This document shows, piece by piece, positions 1 to 7,911 of a stretch of DNA of 64,000 nucleotides. Numbering within the stretch: the first letter of the stretch is position 1; every line of letters starts with the position of its first letter. Origin of the DNA: JAAXGX01 sp965203565 (lineage in GTDB: Bacteria; Acidobacteriota; Vicinamibacteria; Vicinamibacterales; UBA8438); assembly GCA_965203565.1 (NCBI GenBank), contig OZ241896.1, positions 3,100,001 through 3,164,000 on the forward strand, read 5' to 3'. The notes beneath the pieces are model-generated. The model was not told the DNA's origin. It made no database searches and saw nothing but the letters and a program-made list of their open reading frames with translations. The position numbers and the translations under genes were made by a program.

Positions 1-258
1 GGACAGGCCGCCCGCCGGTGCATCTACTGCGGCGAGGACGGGGAGGCGCTGCTGGCCGCGTCCGCGGCGAACGGGCGGCGGGACCGGATCGTCGAGCTGT
101 GCCGGACGTGCCGGGGATATCTGAAACGGGTGACCGTGGACGGACCGACGCCGTTCGAGCTGCTGCCGGTGGAGGACCTGGCGTCGAGCGACCTCGACGC
201 CGGCGCGGCCGAACGGGGCTATGCGCGTCCGCCGATGCCGGAAGTCGGAGCCGCATGA
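1..258 (+). CDS. fdhE: FdhE-like formate dehydrogenase accessory protein, C-terminal fragment
   Basis: Only the last 85 codons lie in the window; the gene enters from the left edge and stops with TGA at 256-258. The fragment has a CIYCGE zinc-ribbon half near its start, a second pair CRTC about 25 residues later followed by GYLK, and a tail PVEDLASSDLDAGAAERGY. This arrangement (two CxxC knuckles, then a DLAxxxLD...GY end) matches the FdhE family, which helps mature molybdenum formate dehydrogenases in the cytoplasm. The stop overlaps the next start (ATGA), so the genes are probably cotranscribed. Nearby moaE and moaD fit a molybdenum-cofactor theme. The identification rests on the C-terminus alone. 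Confidence 0.7.
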   Translation, partial: GQAARRCIYCGEDGEALLAASAANGRRDRIVELCRTCRGYLKRVTVDGPTPFELLPVEDLASSDLDAGAAERGYARPPMPEVGAA

Positions 259-965
259 TCGACTGCATGACGGCTCGTCAGCGAAAACTCCGCGCGAGGC
301 TCCACCACGGGCTGTCGAAGGCCGGGGTCGGCGCGGCGCTCGTCGCGATCTCCCTCCTCGCCGGCGCCGCCCAGGACCGCGTCCCCCACCGCCGGCTCTT
401 CCCGCCGGAGGACCTCGGCATTCTCGAAGGGCCCGACCGCGACGCGTGGCAGAAGCCGAACCAGGTCATGGACGCGCTCGGCATCGCCGCCGGCGCGGCG
501 GTGGCTGACCTCGGCGCCGGCGGCGGATGGTTCACCGTCCGGCTCGCGCGGCGCGTCGGCCCGGACGGACTGGTCTACGCCCAGGACATCCAGCCGCGGA
601 TGATCGAGTCGATCTCGCGCCGCGTCAGCCGCGAGGCGCTCACGAACGTGCGCACGATTCTCGGCGCGGCGGACGATCCGAAGCTGCCCGCCGGCCTCGA
701 CGCGGTCCTGATCGTCGGCACGTACCCGGAGATCGCCGATCCGGTCACCCTCCTCGCCAACGTGGCGGCCGTCCTGAAGCCGGACGGCCGCCTCGGCATC
801 GTCGACTTCACGCTGGAAGGCGGCGGTCCGGGACCTCCGATCGACGAACGGATCGAGCCGCGCCGGGTCATCGACGACGCCGAACGGGCGGGACTGCGCC
901 TGCTCGCCCACGAGCGGTTCCTGCGCTACCAGTACCTGCTCGTCTTCGCGCCCGGCGGCGCATGA
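255..965 (+). CDS. Secreted class I SAM-dependent methyltransferase
   Basis: 236 residues. The start at 255 overlaps the fdhE stop. A hydrophobic stretch (about residues 23-39, ending AGAAQD) looks like a signal peptide. A Rossmann methyltransferase core follows: motif I is VADLGAGGGWFTVRLA near residue 78, then AQDIQPRMIE, LDAVLIVGTYPEI and LKPDGRLGIVDF. Proteins of this type with a signal sequence are common in Acidobacteriota and Planctomycetota; their substrate is unknown. Residues LHHGLS (about 301-316) are encoded by a sequence identical to one end of the dispersed MITE-like element of this window, so the N-terminus ahead of the signal peptide may derive from an old insertion and the original start may differ. 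It ends in ATGA overlap with thiD. Confidence 0.75.
   Translation: MIDCMTARQRKLRARLHHGLSKAGVGAALVAISLLAGAAQDRVPHRRLFPPEDLGILEGPDRDAWQKPNQVMDALGIAAGAAVADLGAGGGWFTVRLARRVGPDGLVYAQDIQPRMIESISRRVSREALTNVRTILGAADDPKLPAGLDAVLIVGTYPEIADPVTLLANVAAVLKPDGRLGIVDFTLEGGGPGPPIDERIEPRRVIDDAERAGLRLLAHERFLRYQYLLVFAPGGA
290..314. repeat. Relic terminus of the dispersed MITE-like element inside a CDS
   Basis: The 13 bases CCACCACGGGCTG at 302-314 equal the terminal inverted repeat of the full elements, and the preceding bases (CCGCGCGAGGCT) resemble the CCGCGGGGTT found at the same place in copies at 27.4 and 54.5 kb. No opposite end is visible upstream, so this would be a truncated remnant absorbed into the methyltransferase reading frame. 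It is short, so chance similarity is possible. Confidence 0.4.
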
Positions 966-1744
966 CGACCGCCCTGACCATCGCCGGCAGCGACTCCGGC
1001 GGCGGCGCCGGCGTTCAGGCCGACCTGAAGACGTTCGCGGCGCACGGCGTGTTCGGGCTGACCGCCGTGACGGCGGTGACCGCCCAGAACAGCCTCGGCG
1101 TGGCCGCGGTCCACCTCGTGCCCGCCGACGTCGTGGCCGCGCAGATCGAAGCGGTGGTCACCGACTTCGGCGCGGGCGCGGTCAAGACCGGCATGCTCGT
1201 CAACGCCGAGATCGTCGAAGCGGTGGCGGATCGCGCCGGCGCGCTCGACCTGCCCAACCTGGTCGTCGACCCGGTCATGGCCGCCGAAAGCGGCGGCAAG
1301 CTGCTCGCGGACGATGCGGTGGCGACGGTCAGGACCGCGCTGCTGCCGCGCGCGCGCGTCGTGACACCGAACCGGCGGGAGGCCGAGGTCCTGACGGGAC
1401 GCCCGATCGCCTCCGCGGCGGAGGCGCGGGACGCCGCGCGGCGGATTCACGACATGGGCCCGGCCGCCGTCATCGTCACGGGGGGGCACCTGCCCGGCGG
1501 CGAGGTCGTGGACGTTCTGTTCGACGGACGCGACCTGATCGAGCTCCGGGGCGCGCGCATCGACACGGTCCACCGTCACGGCACGGGATGCACGTTCGCC
1601 GCCGCCGTCGCCGCCGCGCTCGCGCTCGGCCGCACGCTGCCCGAGGCGGCGCAGGCGGCGAAGCGGTACGTGGAGCGGGGGTTGCGGCGCGCGCCGCGGA
1701 TCGGCCGCGGCCGCGGACCTATCGATCATTTCAGGCGAGAATGA
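962..1744 (+). CDS. thiD: Hydroxymethylpyrimidine/phosphomethylpyrimidine kinase
   Basis: 260 residues, the usual ThiD length. It phosphorylates HMP and HMP-phosphate to HMP-diphosphate, the pyrimidine precursor of thiamine diphosphate, in the cytoplasm. Family signatures are present: an N-terminal TIAGSDSGGGAGVQADLKTF, the VDPVMAAESG segment, TPNRREAEVLTG, and the C-terminal anion-hole motif HGTGCTFAAA. The start overlaps the upstream stop by four bases (ATGA), indicating translational coupling. No other thiamine gene is next to it, although the window also encodes a TPP-dependent enzyme. A full MITE-like element begins 17 bases after its stop and separates it from moaE. Confidence 0.95.
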   Translation: MTTALTIAGSDSGGGAGVQADLKTFAAHGVFGLTAVTAVTAQNSLGVAAVHLVPADVVAAQIEAVVTDFGAGAVKTGMLVNAEIVEAVADRAGALDLPNLVVDPVMAAESGGKLLADDAVATVRTALLPRARVVTPNRREAEVLTGRPIASAAEARDAARRIHDMGPAAVIVTGGHLPGGEVVDVLFDGRDLIELRGARIDTVHRHGTGCTFAAAVAAALALGRTLPEAAQAAKRYVERGLRRAPRIGRGRGPIDHFRRE

Positions 1745-1761
1745 CGCCCGCTTTGGCCATA

Positions 1762-1918
1762 CAGCCCGTGGTGGAACACCGCGTCGCGCCGAGAGCGGCG
1801 AGGCGCCCGCCTGACAAGGCGTGAGGAGGGCGCATATTGGGCATACGCAACCGACGAACAACGCCGTCAGGCGGGATGCATCGCTGCTCGAATGCAGCGG
1901 GGATTTCACCACGGGCTG
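1762..1918 (+). repeat. MITE-like element, copy 1 (full)
   Basis: 157 bp bounded by CAGCCCGTGGTG and CACCACGGGCTG. Flanks are CATA on the left and TATA on the right, a 4-bp target duplication with one mismatch. An internal inverted pair, CCCGCCTGAC at 1806-1815 and GTCAGGCGGG at 1866-1875, is perfectly complementary. A smaller hairpin CGCCG-agag-CGGCG lies near the left end and TGCAT/ATGCA near the right. It lies between thiD and moaE; its right end touches a TATACT box. No coding potential is credible. Confidence 0.93.
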
Positions 1919-1924
1919 TATACT
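1919..1924 (+). promoter_or_regulatory. -10-like TATACT box abutting element copy 1
   Basis: TATACT begins on the base after the element end GGGCTG and lies 7 bases before the moaE ATG at 1932. If used, the transcript would be leaderless or nearly so. No good -35 hexamer is seen at the usual spacing, which would fall inside the element. The same GGGCTG-TATACT junction occurs at copy 2. Confidence 0.4.
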
Positions 1925-1931
1925 CCAAAAA

Positions 1932-2423
1932 ATGTCGGTTTCGCGGTTCGCCGTCACCGACCGGCCGTTGCGCCTCGAAGAGGCGATCCGCGCGGTGGGC
2001 GGCGGCGGCGCATCCGAAGCGACCGCCGGCGCCGTCACGTCGTTCCTCGGCGTGGTGCGGCGCGAGAACCTGGGGAAGCAGGTCGCGCGGATCGAGTACG
2101 AGGCGTACGAGCCGCTGGCGGTCAAGGCGTTCGAGCGGATCGCGGCCGAGGCGGCGGAGCGCTGGCCGGCGGCGCGGTTGGCGCTGCATCACCGGGTCGG
2201 CGCGCTCTCGGTCGGCGAGGCGAGCGTGGCGATCGCCGCCGCCGCGCCGCACCGCGCCGAGGCGTTCGCGGCGTGCCGCTACGCCATCGAGCGGGTCAAG
2301 CAGATCGCGCCGATCTGGAAGCACGAGTTCTTCGACGGCGGCCACGTCTGGATCGAAGGGGCGCGCGCCGACCCCGACGACCGCAAGGCGCGCGAGGACG
2401 CGTACCGGCGGGCATGCGCGTGA
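1932..2423 (+). CDS. moaE: Molybdopterin synthase catalytic subunit
   Basis: 163 residues, a little longer than the roughly 150 usual for MoaE. It transfers sulfur from thiocarboxylated MoaD to precursor Z (cPMP) to make molybdopterin, in a heterotetramer with MoaD. Visible signatures are GAVTSFLGVVR near residue 38, YEAYEPLA, HRVGALSVGE, the CRYAIERVKQIAPIWKHE block carrying the catalytic lysines, and WIEG near the end. The ATG at 1932 has no clear Shine-Dalgarno because the MITE-like element ends only 13 bases upstream; leaderless initiation is possible. It overlaps moaD by ten bases, so the pair is coupled. Confidence 0.93.
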   Translation: MSVSRFAVTDRPLRLEEAIRAVGGGGASEATAGAVTSFLGVVRRENLGKQVARIEYEAYEPLAVKAFERIAAEAAERWPAARLALHHRVGALSVGEASVAIAAAAPHRAEAFAACRYAIERVKQIAPIWKHEFFDGGHVWIEGARADPDDRKAREDAYRRACA

Positions 2424-2659
2424 CCGTGCGGCTGTTCGCCCGGCTGCGGGACGTCGCCGGCGCCGGCCGGCTCGAGCGCGACCTGCCGGAGGGCGCGACG
2501 GCGCGCCTGCTGTGGGACGCGCTGGCGAGCGAGCACGCCGGGCTCGACGCCTATCGCGACGCGGTGTCGACCGCGGTCAACGCCGAGTACGCGCCGATGA
2601 ACCGGCGGCTGGCGGACGGCGACGAGGTGGCGTTCCTGCCCCCCGTGTCGGGGGGATGA
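2414..2659 (+). CDS. moaD: Molybdopterin synthase sulfur carrier subunit
   Basis: 81 residues with a ubiquitin-like (beta-grasp) pattern. It begins with MRVTVRLFARLRDVAG and ends in the diagnostic Gly-Gly tail (PPVSGG), which is adenylated and thiocarboxylated before donating sulfur to molybdopterin. The central VNAEYAPMNRRLADGDEVAFLPP segment is typical of MoaD. The gene starts inside the 3' end of moaE and is followed 46 bases later by prfA. The moaE-moaD order is the reverse of many bacteria but common enough. Confidence 0.92.
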   Translation: MRVTVRLFARLRDVAGAGRLERDLPEGATARLLWDALASEHAGLDAYRDAVSTAVNAEYAPMNRRLADGDEVAFLPPVSGG

Positions 2660-2705
2660 CGCGGAGTCGGCGCCGGCGGCCCGCGCGGGCGCCCGGAGCG
2701 CAGCG

Positions 2706-3779
2706 ATGTACGACAAGCTGAGAGCGGTGGAGGAGCGGTACGAGACGCTGATGGGACTCGTCAGCGACGCCGCCGTGCAGGCGGACCCGGCGGAATACCG
2801 CACCCACGCCAAGGCGCTTGCCGACATGCAGCCGCTCGTCGACAAGTTCCGCCAGTACCGGGCGGTCGAACGGGAGGCCGAGCAGGCCCGGGAACTGGCC
2901 GAAGCCGACGACCCGGAGATGCGGGAGCTGGCGGCGCAGGAGCTGCGCGACCTGGGCGGGCGCCTCGACGCGTTGCGGGCGGAGATCAGGGTGCTCCTGC
3001 TGCCGAACGACCCGAACGACGAGCGCAGCGTCGTACTCGAGATCCGCGCCGGGACGGGCGGCGACGAAGCGGGGCTGTTCGCGGCCGACCTGTTCCGGAT
3101 GTACTCGCGGTTCGCGGAGGCCCGGGGCTGGCGGGTCGAGGTGCTGTCGCTCCACGAAACCGGCGTCGGCGCCGTCAAGGAGATCGCCGCGCTGATCGCA
3201 GGACGCGGCGCGTACAGCCGGCTGAAGCACGAGAGCGGCGTGCACCGCGTGCAGCGGGTGCCGGCGACGGAGGCGAGCGGACGGATCCATACCTCGACCG
3301 CGACGGTCGCCGTGCTGCCGGAGGCGGAGGAGGTCGACGTCGCCATCGACCCGAAGGACCTCCGGATCGACACCTTCTGCTCCAGCGGTCCGGGCGGCCA
3401 GAGCGTCAACACGACGTACTCCGCGGTCCGGATCACCCACCTCCCGACCGGACTGGTCGTCTCGCAGCAGGACGAGAAGTCGCAGATCAAGAACAAGGCG
3501 AAGGCGATGAAGGTGCTGCGGTCGCGCCTCTACGAGATGGAGCGCACGCGGCGGCAGGAGGAGATCGCGCAGGACCGGCGCAGCCAGGTCGGCGCCGGCG
3601 AGCGGTCCGAGAAGATCCGGACCTACAACTTCCCGCAGAACCGGATCACCGACCACCGGGTGGGGGCCACGTTCCACCGGCTGACGGAGATGCTGAACGG
3701 CGACCTCGACGCGATGATCGACGCGCTCGCGACCCACTTTCAGTCCGAGCAGCTCCGGGCGGCGGAGGCGGCGTCGTGA
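2706..3779 (+). CDS. prfA: Peptide chain release factor 1
   Basis: 357 residues, the normal RF1 length. It recognises UAA and UAG stop codons and triggers peptidyl-tRNA hydrolysis on the ribosome. The GGQ motif is at residues 230-232 in SSGPGGQSVN, the glutamine being the one methylated by PrmC. The expected C-terminal blocks SQQDEKSQIKNKAKAMKVL and RIRTYNFPQNR-type sequence (here KIRTYNFPQNRITDHR) are intact. The gene immediately downstream is prmC, starting at a GTG that overlaps the prfA stop, the classic RF1/RF1-methylase pair. Confidence 0.97.
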   Translation: MYDKLRAVEERYETLMGLVSDAAVQADPAEYRTHAKALADMQPLVDKFRQYRAVEREAEQARELAEADDPEMRELAAQELRDLGGRLDALRAEIRVLLLPNDPNDERSVVLEIRAGTGGDEAGLFAADLFRMYSRFAEARGWRVEVLSLHETGVGAVKEIAALIAGRGAYSRLKHESGVHRVQRVPATEASGRIHTSTATVAVLPEAEEVDVAIDPKDLRIDTFCSSGPGGQSVNTTYSAVRITHLPTGLVVSQQDEKSQIKNKAKAMKVLRSRLYEMERTRRQEEIAQDRRSQVGAGERSEKIRTYNFPQNRITDHRVGATFHRLTEMLNGDLDAMIDALATHFQSEQLRAAEAAS

Positions 3780-4645
3780 CGGTCTTCGATCACGTCGGGG
3801 CGGCCGCGGGCCGGCTGCGCGCCGCCGGCCTGCCGCCGGACGCCGCCGCGGTCGACGCGGGGGTTCTGGCCCGCCACGTCCTCGGGTGGGACCAGGCCGC
3901 CTACCTGTGCGACGGCCGGGACGCGGCCCCGCCGGCGTTCGCGGCCCGTTACGCCGCCGCCGTGGTCCGCCGGGCGCGCCGCGAGCCGGTCGCGTCGATC
4001 GTCGGCCGGCGCGAGTTCCGGGGGCTGGAGTTCGAGGTCTCGCCGGCGGTGCTCACGCCGCGTCCCGAGACAGAAGCGATCGTGGAGGAGGCGCTTGGCC
4101 TCGTCGGCCGCGGCGCGAGCCGCACGCCCCGGATCGCCGACGTCGGGACCGGTTCCGGCTGCATCGCCGTCGCGCTGGCGTCGGAGCTTCCCGGCGCGCG
4201 GATCGTCGCCACGGACGTCTCCCATGCCGCCCTGACCGTGGCGCGCCGCAACGCCGTGCGCCACGGCGTCGGCCGCCGGATCGCCTGGGTGCGCACCTCC
4301 GGCCTGGACGGGGTGTCCGGCGCCCCGGAGATCATCGCGGCCAACCCCCCGTACGTCCCGGACGGCGAGATCGCCGGCCTGCCGCCGGAGGTGCGTGCGT
4401 TCGAGCCGCGGGCGGCGCTGGCCGGCGGGCGCGACGGACTCGGCGTCGTCCGCGAGCTGCTCGACGCCGCGGCCCGCCGACTGGTCCCGGGCGGATGGCT
4501 CGTCATGGAGATCGGGGCCGGCCAGGCCGCGGCGGTCCGCGGCGCGGTCGCCGCCCGGCGGCGGCTGGCCGTCGCGAAGGTCCGCCGCGACCTTCAGGGG
4601 ATCGCCCGCACGTTCGTGATCCGGCGGCGCGCCGCCGCCGCGTGA
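3776..4645 (+). CDS. prmC: Release factor glutamine methyltransferase
   Basis: 289 residues, start GTG overlapping the prfA stop. It N5-methylates the glutamine of the release-factor GGQ motif using SAM. It has the helical N-terminal domain (about 1-80), a PRPETE segment at the domain junction (TPRPETEAIVEEAL), motif I VGTGSGCIAVALA, and the catalytic NPPY at residues 190-193 (AANPPYVPDGEI). The later block ALAGGRDGLGVVRELL is typical. Coupling with its substrate gene supports the call. Confidence 0.96.
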   Translation: MTVFDHVGAAAGRLRAAGLPPDAAAVDAGVLARHVLGWDQAAYLCDGRDAAPPAFAARYAAAVVRRARREPVASIVGRREFRGLEFEVSPAVLTPRPETEAIVEEALGLVGRGASRTPRIADVGTGSGCIAVALASELPGARIVATDVSHAALTVARRNAVRHGVGRRIAWVRTSGLDGVSGAPEIIAANPPYVPDGEIAGLPPEVRAFEPRAALAGGRDGLGVVRELLDAAARRLVPGGWLVMEIGAGQAAAVRGAVAARRRLAVAKVRRDLQGIARTFVIRRRAAAA

Positions 4646-4650
4646 AAACG

Positions 4651-4995
4651 ATGTCCGACTGCCTGTTTTGCAAGATCGTCGCCGGAGACGTCCCGGCGAA
4701 GCTGGTCCACGAGGACGATCATCTCGTGGCGTTCGAGGACATCGCGCCGCGGGCGCCCACGCACGTCCTGATCGTCCCCCGGCGCCACGTCGCCACGCTC
4801 AACGACCTGACGGCGGACGACCACGACCTCGCCGGCCGGATAATCCGGTGCGCCGCGGCCATCGCCGGACAGCGGGGCCACGCCGAGTCCGGCTACCGCA
4901 CGGTGTTCAACTGCAACGCCGACGGCGGCCAGACGGTCTTCCACATCCACCTGCATCTGCTCGGCGGCCGGCCGATGACCTGGCCGCCGGGGTAG
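4651..4995 (+). CDS. HIT-family purine nucleoside phosphoramidase (HINT-like)
   Basis: 114 residues, starting 5 bases after prmC. HIT proteins hydrolyse nucleotide phosphoramidates and related adenylates. The N-terminal CLFCKIVAGDVPA and the histidine triad H98-I-H100-L-H102-L-L near the C-terminus are intact, and the spacing matches bacterial HinT. The tail ends in MTWPPG, the typical HinT C-terminus. It is probably the last gene of the moaE-prmC operon, because a short MITE relic and a compositionally different restriction-modification cassette follow. Confidence 0.94.
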   Translation: MSDCLFCKIVAGDVPAKLVHEDDHLVAFEDIAPRAPTHVLIVPRRHVATLNDLTADDHDLAGRIIRCAAAIAGQRGHAESGYRTVFNCNADGGQTVFHIHLHLLGGRPMTWPPG

Positions 4996-5033
4996 CGGCC
5001 CGCGGTGAAAGCCCCGCTGGATTCGACGGGCTG
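4996..5033 (-). repeat. Internally deleted derivative of the MITE-like element
   Basis: 38 bp running CGGCCCGCGGTGAAAG ... CGACGGGCTG. Its first 32 bases align with one end of copy 3 (27339 onward; about 26 matches), followed at once by the opposite terminus. It lacks the interior and shows no target duplication (GTAG versus TTGA). It lies exactly at the left edge of the restriction-modification cassette. Confidence 0.55.
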
Positions 5034-5069
5034 TTGAAAATCTGCACTCTGAACTACTACCGATCAGCA

Positions 5070-6206
5070 ATGCCTTACGAACTGTCCGATCAGAAACGCG
5101 AGTGGTACCGTCTTGTCTCGGCGTGGTCGCGGATGCGCAAGCAGGCGGCGAACTGCGGAAAGCTCGCGGCGGGCGTGAAGGACGTCAACGTTCCGAACCT
5201 CGACCCCGCACGCCTGATGCCGCAACAGGAGCCGCATGGCTTGCGCGCGCTGTCGTTGTTCTCCGGCGGCGGCGGACTTGACTTGGCCTTCGAACGCGCC
5301 GGATTCGAGCATGTCGCCAGTTTTGACATCCTGGACATCTGCGGTGCGACTTTGCAGCGAAGCCGTCCCGGGTGGCGGGTGTTCAGCGGTCCGGCGGGCG
5401 ACGTTCGCCAAGTAGACTGGACCTCGTTCAAGGGCGGCGTGGAAATCGTTCACGGAGGCCCTCCCTGCCAGCCTTTCTCCATCGCTGGACAACGGAAAGG
5501 CGGCGAAGACGATCGTGACATGTGGCCCGATTTCACGGCGGCGGTACTGAAGCTCAAGCCGTGCGCTTTCGTGGCCGAGAACGTCACCGGCTTGCTCGAC
5601 GCGAAATTCAACGCCTACGTCAGCAACGTGATTCTCCAGCCGCTGGCGTCCCGATATCACATCGTCAAGCTCCGGCTTTCGGCGTCGGACTTCGGGGTTC
5701 CCCAAGTGCGCAAGCGGGTCTTCTTTGTCGGCTTCCAATCCAGGAATGCCGCCCGCGCCTTTCGTGCGCCTTCGCCGACGCACGGCAGGTGCGGCGACTT
5801 GTTATCGCCCGGCTATGAAACCCTCGGCGCCCGCGCGGCGCTGGGACTGCCGGATCTCGGCTTCGACAGCTTCGCGCCAACGCTTCGCTCCGGCTTCACG
5901 GGACCACGAAAGTCCACCAGCATCCTGAACAGCAAAGCCAGCCAGACGATATGGAAGCGGCTGCGCATCTGGCCCAACGGGGTGCAGAGAAACCGTGACG
6001 CCGCAGCGAGGTTTCCTCCCGAGAACGGACACTTCCGCTTGTCCGTGCAGGACTGCGCCGTGCTTCAGGGCTTTCCGGAAGACTGGCGCTTCGAGGGAGC
6101 GGCATACCAGGTAATCGGACAGATCGGAAACTCCGTGTGTCCTCCGGTAGGCTACGCCCTCGCGAAGTCAGTGGCGCAAGCGCTGGACGTCGGGCGCCCT
6201 GCTTGA
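5070..6206 (+). CDS. DNA cytosine-5 methyltransferase (type II R-M candidate)
   Basis: 378 residues. C5-MTase motifs appear in order: motif I ALSLFSGGGGLDLAFERAGF (about 60-79), catalytic PCQ at 132-134 in HGGPPCQPFSIAGQ, ENV at 170-172, RxR-type motif VPQVRKRVFFVGF, and motifs IX/X near the end (QGFPEDW, IGQIGNSVCPPVGYALA). A ~50-residue N-terminal extension precedes motif I. The region is visibly less GC-rich and has different codon use from its neighbours, suggesting acquisition. A probable endonuclease gene starts 35 bases downstream, consistent with a type II restriction-modification pair. The recognition sequence cannot be read from the protein. Confidence 0.92.
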   Translation: MPYELSDQKREWYRLVSAWSRMRKQAANCGKLAAGVKDVNVPNLDPARLMPQQEPHGLRALSLFSGGGGLDLAFERAGFEHVASFDILDICGATLQRSRPGWRVFSGPAGDVRQVDWTSFKGGVEIVHGGPPCQPFSIAGQRKGGEDDRDMWPDFTAAVLKLKPCAFVAENVTGLLDAKFNAYVSNVILQPLASRYHIVKLRLSASDFGVPQVRKRVFFVGFQSRNAARAFRAPSPTHGRCGDLLSPGYETLGARAALGLPDLGFDSFAPTLRSGFTGPRKSTSILNSKASQTIWKRLRIWPNGVQRNRDAAARFPPENGHFRLSVQDCAVLQGFPEDWRFEGAAYQVIGQIGNSVCPPVGYALAKSVAQALDVGRPA

Positions 6207-6241
6207 GAAGCCCCCAAGGCTCCGCCGACGGGAACTCGAAA

Positions 6242-6961
6242 ATGGCCGTTCAAGATGACAGGCGCGAAGTGGAGGTGCGCGATCTCATTGGACTGAGAGC
6301 TGGCGATACCCGCTCCGGAGTGGATGCCTACTTCGATTTTTCGGATGGAAACAGGCGCTATTCAGCACCCGTGGAGCTGAAGTCCACAACGAACAGAACC
6401 GTCTCGACAGCCCGCGACGTTGGCCCTGCCCACATTCGGAAGTGGCGATCGCGCATGTGGATATTCGGATTCTATGATTCGTCGGGCGCGACCATTGAGA
6501 GCCTGCTGATCCTGGGCCCGGACGACATGGAAGGCTGGATCGCTCGGATCGAACAGTACATCGCCCCGGATTTCCTGATTGGGGAACGGGCCGCGGAACG
6601 CCTCACGCTGGATGACCTCCACATCATCTGCGGCGAGAAGCCTGTGTACAGCCGGCGCGATGCGCGGCTATTGCATAAGCGGCAGTGGCCGGAAGCCAGG
6701 TACGAGTCCGAGATGGACGTCACGGCCGGATACAGTCCAAGCAGAATGCTGGAAATACTACGGCTGCGGGCAAAGTACTTGAACGCGCGGGGAGCTACGC
6801 TGAACAACCCCCGCATTCCAAAACGGTTCTTCTCGGAGTTCCGCGACTCCGAGATGGACGCCCGGGAGGTTGCAATCGGGCTCCGGCGGGCCGCCAGACG
6901 CCGAATGCGTTCCATCGTTCTCGGAACCCCCGCGCTTCGGAGAAACGCGACGGCAGGATGA
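6242..6961 (+). CDS. Putative type II restriction endonuclease (PD-(D/E)XK-like)
   Basis: 239 residues, no family recognised with certainty. Near the N-terminus the sequence GVDAYFDF (D28) followed about 15 residues later by VELKSTT (E45-x-K47) is compatible with a PD-(D/E)XK nuclease core; the next strand contains HIRKWRSRMWIFGFY. It directly follows a cytosine methyltransferase, shares its lower GC content, and its stop overlaps the next gene's ATG. The expected role is cleavage of sites left unmethylated by the adjacent enzyme. The function is inferred from position and motif; a different DNA-binding role cannot be excluded. Confidence 0.6.
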   Translation: MAVQDDRREVEVRDLIGLRAGDTRSGVDAYFDFSDGNRRYSAPVELKSTTNRTVSTARDVGPAHIRKWRSRMWIFGFYDSSGATIESLLILGPDDMEGWIARIEQYIAPDFLIGERAAERLTLDDLHIICGEKPVYSRRDARLLHKRQWPEARYESEMDVTAGYSPSRMLEILRLRAKYLNARGATLNNPRIPKRFFSEFRDSEMDAREVAIGLRRAARRRMRSIVLGTPALRRNATAG

Positions 6962-7890
6962 GTGAAATGGAGACGCTCGCGCCCGGCATGGCGTACGCCG
7001 ACCTGATGCACTGCGGACGCCCGCGCGTCATCGCGGCCGCCGTGGTGCGGAGCCCCGCCGGCGTCGCGCTGATCGATCCGGGGCCGGCGTCGTGCCTCGA
7101 CACGCTCCGATCGACGCTGGCCGGCGCAGGGATCGCCGTCGCCGACGTGCGGGCGCTGCTGCTGACCCACATCCATCTCGACCATGCCGGCGCCGCCGGG
7201 TCGCTGTTGCAGGAGAATCCGGACATCGCGGTCTACGTCCACGAGCGGGGCGCCCCGCACATGGTCGACCCGTCGAAGCTGCTCGCCAGCGCGCAGCGGC
7301 TCTACGGCGACGCGATGGACAGCCTGTGGGGACCGTTCCTGCCCGTGCCGGAAGCGAGCGTGCGCGCGCTGCGCGGCGGCGAGCGGATCGAAGCGGCCGG
7401 GCGGGCGTTCGACGTGGCGTACACGCCGGGCCACGCGTCGCACCACGTCAGCTTCCTGGAGCGCGACACCGGCGTGGCGTTCGTCGGGGACGTCGCCGGC
7501 GTGCGGACCGGCAAGGCGCTGTTCGTGATGCCGCCGACGCCGCCGCCCGACGTCGACGTCGAGGCGTGGACCGCCAGCGTCGCGCTCGTGCGGCGCTGGC
7601 GGCCGTCCACGCTGCTGGTCACCCACTTCGGCCCGCACGAGGACCCGGACGCGCACCTCGACGCCCTGCTGGAGCACCTCGCGGCGGCGGTGAAGATCGC
7701 CCGGGACTGCATCGAGTCGGACGGCGATGACGCCGACAGGATGCGCCGGTTCGTGGACGAGATGCGCGTCCACCTGGCGCGACACGTCCCCGCGCACGAG
7801 GCCGACCTGTACGGCCGGGCGGCGCCGATCGAGCAGTGCTGGCTCGGCCTCGCCCGCTACTGGCGCAAGCGCGGCGCCGCTGGCGGGTAG
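6958..7890 (+). CDS. MBL-fold metallohydrolase
   Basis: 310 residues, ATG overlapping the upstream stop. The metallo-beta-lactamase signature is LLLTHIHLDHAGAAG (H71, H73, D75, H76), followed by TPGHASHHVSF and GDVAG, and a late histidine in VTHFGPHEDP, giving a full binuclear metal site. No signal peptide is visible, so it is probably cytoplasmic. A C-terminal helical extension of about 80 residues (ending RYWRKRGAAGG) suggests a glyoxalase II or LACTB2-like relative rather than a beta-lactamase. The substrate is unknown. Composition returns to the high-GC background here, marking the right end of the R-M cassette. Confidence 0.85.
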   Translation: MSEMETLAPGMAYADLMHCGRPRVIAAAVVRSPAGVALIDPGPASCLDTLRSTLAGAGIAVADVRALLLTHIHLDHAGAAGSLLQENPDIAVYVHERGAPHMVDPSKLLASAQRLYGDAMDSLWGPFLPVPEASVRALRGGERIEAAGRAFDVAYTPGHASHHVSFLERDTGVAFVGDVAGVRTGKALFVMPPTPPPDVDVEAWTASVALVRRWRPSTLLVTHFGPHEDPDAHLDALLEHLAAAVKIARDCIESDGDDADRMRRFVDEMRVHLARHVPAHEADLYGRAAPIEQCWLGLARYWRKRGAAGG

Positions 7891-7911
7891 CCAGCCGCCC
7901 GGTCGGCGCCG

